Source: Sambucus nigra (Eukaryota > Streptophyta > Magnoliopsida > Dipsacales > Adoxaceae). Taken from it: DNA of 64,000 bases. The DNA lies in assembly GCA_949130495.1 (NCBI GenBank), contig OX422207.1, positions 786,522,384 through 786,586,383 on the forward strand, written 5' to 3'. Both the position numbers and the translations under genes were made by a program. The notes beneath the pieces were generated by a model. That model had not been told where the DNA came from. It did no database searches and was given only the letters and a program-made list of their open reading frames with translations. Every line of letters starts with the position of its first letter. The stretch's first letter is position 1. This document shows positions 59,271 to 64,000 of this stretch, in pieces.

Positions 59271-59485
59271 AGGGTGTGGAAAAAGGCCTTCTGCACCAAA
59301 ACAGAACAAACTTCACTCGTATTTGTATATAGGGTGTGGAAAAAGGCCTTCTGCAAAATGAAGCTGAAAAACATTACCTCAGTTAATATTTACTGGAACA
59401 TCTGAAATATAATTGAATGAGAACATCTGAAACATCTGAAATATAATTGAATGAGAACATCTGAAAAACATTACCTCAGTTAATA
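59271..59485. repeat. Three overlapping local duplications
   Basis: AGGGTGTGGAAAAAGGCC recurs at 59271 and 59331 (60-bp shift). AACATCTGAAATATAATTGA recurs at 59397 and 59431 (34-bp shift). CTGAAAAACATTACCTCAG recurs at 59364 and 59461 (97-bp shift). They look like slippage or repeated template switching. Confidence 0.85.
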
Positions 59486-60439
59486 AACTGCTGCTTATAA
59501 TAACTCTTCATTGAATGAGAACCCACCTTTTCATACATTACTATAATTTTCCACCCTCGACAGAATTTAAGAGCAAATGCTATTGTCGTAGAAACTGAAG
59601 CAACTAACCAAACATAACACACAAAAAAAGTTGGTTTAATAATGCTTGTACAAACCAATAATCAACTAAACAAAATCATACACAGTGAATTGTTTTTAGC
59701 ATTAATGACCCACAAATAGAAAAATATTATAAGAGTACACCTATAATTAGTCCCAACTAAAATATTCATATAAATTAGCTTTAAAATCTTTAGGACCATT
59801 AATCTATACCATATAACACTTGAAACTCACTTGATAAAGCTGGAGTGGTTGTGCTCACACCTGCTGAACAGACTTCCGAGCAAAATGTTACCTATCTAGA
59901 ATTGGCCTCCAATACCTCTAAGCATGCGTCTAATTTACCTGTAGGCAGCAAAGTGGCTATTGGAAAGGACTTATCCGAACATCTCAACTCTAGGGACAAC
60001 GCACAGATGATATATGGACATGAGAGTCTAACTAACACTTGAGATGACACAAACTTTATCACAAAATCACCCAAAACGTTTTCTGAAAATTGGACTTTAG
60101 ATCAAGATTGGCAATGGTCGGACTGTTGAAGCTGAATTGATTAATTCTCAAGACGAAGTTGGACATCTAAAGCTAGTACTGAACAAAACTCGTCATAGTC
60201 CCAATTGGTATCTCACCATATGTCTAAATTGATCAATGCCTATTGTCGAGTTTCAAATGGACTCAGCTCAGGATGAAATGCAGGCCACTGGCTCAGTTGA
60301 GACAAATACTGAGATTTTCTTGTTTAAGTCTCCTCCCAAACTCCTAACTTTCTTTCCTACTAAACATCGATGGTCAAACTTAGAATGTGTCAAAGTCTTG
60401 AATTTGTCCTCTCGAAAAATATCATTTGAGTCTAAAGAT

Positions 60440-60640
60440 TTTATCAAAACTGATTGGTCTTTCTAATGCTTTGGAAACATGACTGGGAGGTGTCTTCCAT
60501 AACCATTCATGATCAGTTTATATCTAAATCAATTAAACACCACCACATACCATGCCCAATTAATATCATTGCTGTTTATGGTCACTGTGATAGGCATATT
60601 AGGTGGGAACTTTGGTAGGGAATCATGGATTTGGCTTCTT
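60440..60640 (+). pseudogene. Possible LINE endonuclease scrap
   Basis: A broken frame reads HIPCPINIIAVYGHCDRH and WELW.GIMDLAS, in the style of the early endonuclease segment of L1 ORF2 (xVYAxxxxxxRxxLWxxL). It is short and decayed, and the characteristic GDFN box is not present. Confidence 0.3.
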
Positions 60641-61146
60641 GCTGTTTATGGTCCCAATTGACATTCACATGACGATTCATGTAACGAAAATGAATAAGAA
60701 AATGTAAAAAAGGTATAGTCACTAAGAAAAGATGAGCAATAATCATATGATCCTTTATTAACCAAATTGAAAGTCAAAAATAAAATAATATAAGGAGAAT
60801 TAGAGGGCTACATAAACACTACGCCAACACCACATCAACGCACAACTATAGTTATCAGCTCAGAGATGTGTACATGTCCAAAGAGACTGTCAATGTTCTG
60901 CAGAATGAACCAAAGATGATGTAAAAAACTATCAGTGTTTAAAATTAAAATCAAATTGATATGATAGCAGCTTCGCTGCTAAAAAGGAGATGCAATACTA
61001 TAACATTCAATTTGAGGCATTTTAAGAAGAATTTAAAGTATCCCCAAATTGAATGTATCCTCGAATTGAATGTAGTATCCTCAAATTAAATGTAGTCTAA
61101 AGGGGAGATAGAAAAGGAGATGCAATACTAGTATATACTGCTGCTG

Positions 61147-61148
<2 letters not shown>

Positions 61149-61206
<58 letters not shown>

Positions 61207-61226
61207 CTGCTGCTGCTGCTGCTGCT
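61149..61226. repeat. (AT)n followed by (GCT)7 microsatellite
   Basis: An AT run at 61149-61205, then seven GCT units at 61206-61226, with further GCT units on both sides. Confidence 0.95.
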
Positions 61227-62194
61227 ATATACTGCTGCTATTTACTCCCTGAGGCGACTCTCCTAAACGGGGAAAAGCGACTCTCCTAAACGGGAAAAAG
61301 CAAGGGCTTACCTTAGAAGCTCTTTTTCAGTTTCCTTTTCACTCTTTCCTAAATCCATTTACCTTGATATCTATCTAGAGGGAAGGAATCACTCTACTAC
61401 TTACTAAAGGAAAAGAGAGGGCGCAGGGGACGTTTGCATATGTATACAGTATATATATATAACAGCTATTATATATATAATACTGTTATATATATATATA
61501 TAACTGTCAATGCTTCAATCGGTAATCAACTTAATTTTTAGACTCTCAACAACTCACATGTCTTCAATGATACAATATCCAAGAGTTTTTTTTTGTAAGG
61601 AATAGACAAATGTTCAATTTTGCTATCATAGAGAATGAGGTAGTTGGCATATAGCCATGTGAATTTGGAATTTAGTTTTGAGTACAATCATTTTCAGCTA
61701 GATGGATGAGGTGAACTTGATAGTTTTGTTGTTGGAGTATTTTATATTTTTTGAGTAGGGTGGATAGTCCTGTAAAGAGAGGAAATTCTGCCCAAAATTA
61801 TTATAGTTTTTACAATTATTTGTGTTGTATAAAAAATATTTTAGACTTGTACTCTTTTATTATTTGTTCAGTAATAATGTTTTGTGTTAACTAGTGCCCA
61901 ATGCAACGAAATGGTACTCTTTATTGTGGATATTTTGTGTTGAAGTTCATGAAGTACTTCATGGAGGATCCTTCCATACCTTTTCAAACAAAGGTATGTT
62001 ACCAATGTTCTCTTTTTGTCCTATTATATAAAATATTGTTTAGTTATTAACTATTATATACCGTAATAATAAATTCAATTCTATCTTCAATTTTTTAGAT
62101 GAGAAGATTGTCCGATAAAGTGACATACACGTTGAATGAACTAAATGAAGTTCAAATGGAGTTCATTGAGTTCATTACGGATTATATATATTAG

Positions 62195-62760
62195 GTATTT
62201 CCGAGTAATTGTATTTTGTTATGTTGTAATGACAATGTGTTGAGATGATTGTGTTTTGATGAAAACTATGTTGATTATATTTGATTGCAGGGTTACTCAT
62301 TCTGGGTTGGATAGCGTCGAGAACAAATTGGATCGAACATTTCGTTCGACAACGTCCTAGCTTGAGTAGTATTTTGGATTGTGATTCTTATGATGTAATT
62401 CGCAATGCTAGTTTTTGGATATTGTGATGTATCATCACTATTTTTAGGATATTATCACGTAAATAACTAGGTTGCCATTTATTTCAATTTTACATTTTGT
62501 TGGATTGGTTGTTACCCCTTGGGTGGATAGTCCAATAAACAAAGGAGACTCTGTCCATTTTTTTTTAAATTGACACTTTGTTTATTTGAGGCACAATGTT
62601 ATTTTCTTTGATGAATATTGTATATTTCAAGTTATATGTGAATTTGTTTGATGAAATTTAGACTATTTGAATGTTGTTCGACTATTTATTATCTATTTAC
62701 AAGGGTTGATTTAACCTCAAATAATAGTTGTCTATTAATGGGGTAATATTTTTTTTTAAA
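62195..62760. other. 3' flank of the protease gene inside CACTA
   Basis: AT-rich, no gene. It should hold the transcript's poly(A) region. There is a TTTTTTTTAAA tract near 62560. Confidence 0.4.
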
Positions 62761-63057
62761 ATTTTTATATCAACATTTATGTCAGTTTCGATAAAACTCT
62801 CATAAAATTACTAAAATTGACATACTTGTGATGTTATTTATGTCAGTTTTTTGTGAAAATGTGATTAAAAACATGGTGAATACCGTAGTTTTTATGTGTG
62901 TTCTTATAAACTGAGATAAATGTGATCTTATTTATGTCGATTTTACGAACATTTATGTCAGGGCTTTATATGTCAGTTTTGAAAAATTCTAAAACTGACA
63001 TAAATGGTCATTTATGTCAGTTTTTGACTGACATAAATGATCATTTTTCTTGTAGTG
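62761..63057. repeat. CACTA 3' subterminal and terminal repeats
   Basis: At least eight copies of TTTATGTCAGTTT or its complement, some head to head, as at about 62998-63040 (AACTGACATAAATG, then CATTTATGTCAGTT). Ends in TTTTTCTTGTAGTG. Pairs with the 5' repeats at 40293-40530. Confidence 0.9.
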
Positions 63058-63600
63058 CAACAGTCCTCCCCAAGCGTAAATAGGCATAACAGTCCAGATG
63101 AATGGTCCATTTTACTATTAAAAATCGAACTGGGGCTAACGGGCACTCCCGGGCCCTGATTTGACCACAGTCAACTTCATTGTCAGAGAGAAAGCTCAAT
63201 GAATCTTCAAAGGGACCTGAATCCCATTTCCAATGGTTTTTCCTGTGCACAAAATGGTATAACAGTTCAAAAAATGAACCATTTCCCCCGAAAATTGATT
63301 CGGAGGCCAGTGAGCACTCCCAGTCTCCATTTGACCAAGTTCAACTCTTCATCTCGAATGAGACTGAATGAATCTTTAAAGAGCACTGAAACCCTTTCCA
63401 ACGGTCTACCCCATGTGCTAATCAGCCTTACGGAACTGACGAATGACCTATTTTACTCCGAAGGATCACTGGGTGCTTCCGGGCCTCGTTTGGCCAAAGT
63501 CAACTCTCCGAACCAAGCGAAGATCTTTGAAACATTGAGTGCCTCGCATAACCTTTCCAATGGTCTGCCCCATGCACGATAAATTCTGCATTTGTTATAT
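63058..63600 (+). repeat. Satellite-like tandem repeat, about 159-173 bp monomers
   Basis: Three diverged monomers: 63058-63230, 63231-63398, 63399-63557, then a partial one. Shared landmarks, in order, are TTTGACCA-like, a GTCAAC/TTCAAC block, TGAATCTTCAAAG and TTTCCAATGGT. The open frame at 63199-63582 crosses monomers and is not a real gene. The array continues leftward across the CACTA insertion to 40195. Confidence 0.8.
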
Positions 63601-64000
63601 ATTTTCTTAATTTAGCTTTTACTTTAAATCATACACATATCAATATCCAATCCTTTATTAGTAGTATTGCATATAATATATTTTCTATAAAAAAAATGTA
63701 AAATAAGAAAAAGAGGGATACATCTATAAATTCCAAACGGGATTCTTCACTAAATTTTCTCAAAACTAAAACACCTTTTTTACACACACATATAATAAAA
63801 TCCCCGTTTGAATTTATGGGATAAACCCCACCCTCGCGTTGCATGTGAACTACGTGTACTTTGATGCCTTTATAGGCTACATAGGCGTCCCGGGCTAAAA
63901 CTCGAGTCCTATTTTTCCTATTTTCTTCTTTTTCCTATTTTATACATACATTATTTATCTATATTATATTTGTGATTCATATGCGCATATTATCTAACAC
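63601..64000. other. AT-rich right edge, no gene seen
   Basis: No recognised coding or structural feature in the last 400 bases. Confidence 0.4.

Larger units (their letters stand above)
58674..61894 (+). other. 3.2 kb composite intron splitting the protease catalytic core
   Basis: Lies between the exon ending SWSCIK and the exon beginning CPMQ. Other introns of this gene are about 80-390 bp, so foreign DNA has probably inserted here. It holds TA-rich tracts (58840-58960, 61450-61500), local duplications at 59271-59485, a LINE-like scrap near 60440-60640, and TA and GCT microsatellites. The splice borders (AAG|GTAAAT and CTAG|TGC) are still intact. Confidence 0.65.
55338..62194 (+). pseudogene. 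CACTA second gene: Transposase_24 + DUF8039-like + ULP1 protease
   Basis: Thirteen exons with GT-AG borders: 55338-55610, 55996-56211, 56290-56382, 56486-56602, 56719-57096, 57191-57313, 57473-57724, 57814-58088, 58155-58318, 58408-58512, 58613-58673, 61895-61993, 62099-62194. Exons 2-5 form a Transposase_24-type (Ptta/En/Spm) domain: SSMGCSWRAFKKNL, NHRMSKKGYVGLAEDL, DVLTMTLGTPEHSGRVRG, then a coiled coil. Exon 7 is DUF8039-like (CRLAIGNKTNIVAEG, SYVAWPKELV). Exons 9-12 form a C48/ULP1 cysteine protease: FIPYNLEDM, FHWVLIVIDLSTRTIYWLDS (His, Asp), CPMQ (Gln), YCGYFVLKFMK (Cys). The catalytic set is complete. One lesion: A7 at 58274-58280 is one A short of the frame that reaches FIPYNLEDM. 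Such proteases remove SUMO-like tags; the role in transposition is unproven. Confidence 0.75.

Noticed and set aside
63199..63582. 127-codon frame at the right edge
   Set aside because: It crosses three satellite-like monomers and reflects their near-multiple-of-three lengths.

Overview
This window is nuclear DNA from a flowering plant, probably a eudicot. It is AT-rich and full of plant-type transposable elements nested in one another: L1-type LINEs, a tRNA-derived SINE, Ty3/gypsy elements of the Tat and Athila types, a large non-coding LTR element, a Helitron and a CACTA (En/Spm) transposon. There are plant-style GT-AG introns, and a Helitron carries a fragment of a plant lysine-biosynthesis gene. 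I see no intact host gene, rRNA, tRNA or CRISPR array.

Layout, left to right. 505-3330: a 5'-truncated LINE and a second LINE scrap, the latter next to a SINE with clear target duplications. 3780-23535: a scrambled set of old Tat-type gypsy pieces: an extra ORF (aORF) on +, a truncated pol on +, another aORF on -, and an RNase H piece on +. The - strand aORF was split by a 10.3 kb LTR element with 3 kb LTRs and no readable genes (11396-21667, TSD CTCCT). 23536-25848 and 38133-40105: probable remains of an Athila-type element. It was split by a very young Tat element at 25849-38127 (LTRs about 99% identical, TSD GAGGT). 40293-63057: a 22.8 kb CACTA transposon (TSD CAA) inserted between monomers of a roughly 160-173 bp tandem repeat. 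Its first long intron holds a 4.8 kb Helitron and a LINE piece.

How the parts work together. The young Tat element reads on -: gag, protease, reverse transcriptase and RNase H in one long frame, then a single in-frame UAG, then a second RNase H and integrase. Convergent with this, on +, lies a four-exon aORF encoding a coiled-coil, RG-rich protein of unknown function. The two transcription units meet over an array of hairpin-forming tandem repeats. Several small lesions (UAG codons, a frameshift, and an apparent in-frame deletion in RT) suggest this copy is young but disabled. The CACTA element carries a TNP2-type transposase (broken by two stop codons and a frameshift) and a 13-exon gene fusing a Transposase_24-type region, a DUF8039-like region and a ULP1-type cysteine protease, with one apparent frameshift.

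The most interesting items are the spliced antisense aORF, seen in three separate copies; the hairpin array between convergent genes; the UAG in pol; the protease-bearing CACTA gene; the Helitron with a captured lysine-biosynthesis fragment; and a perfect 23-bp inverted repeat at 50153-50290. Identities, exon ends and lesions were worked out by eye, so small coordinate errors are possible.
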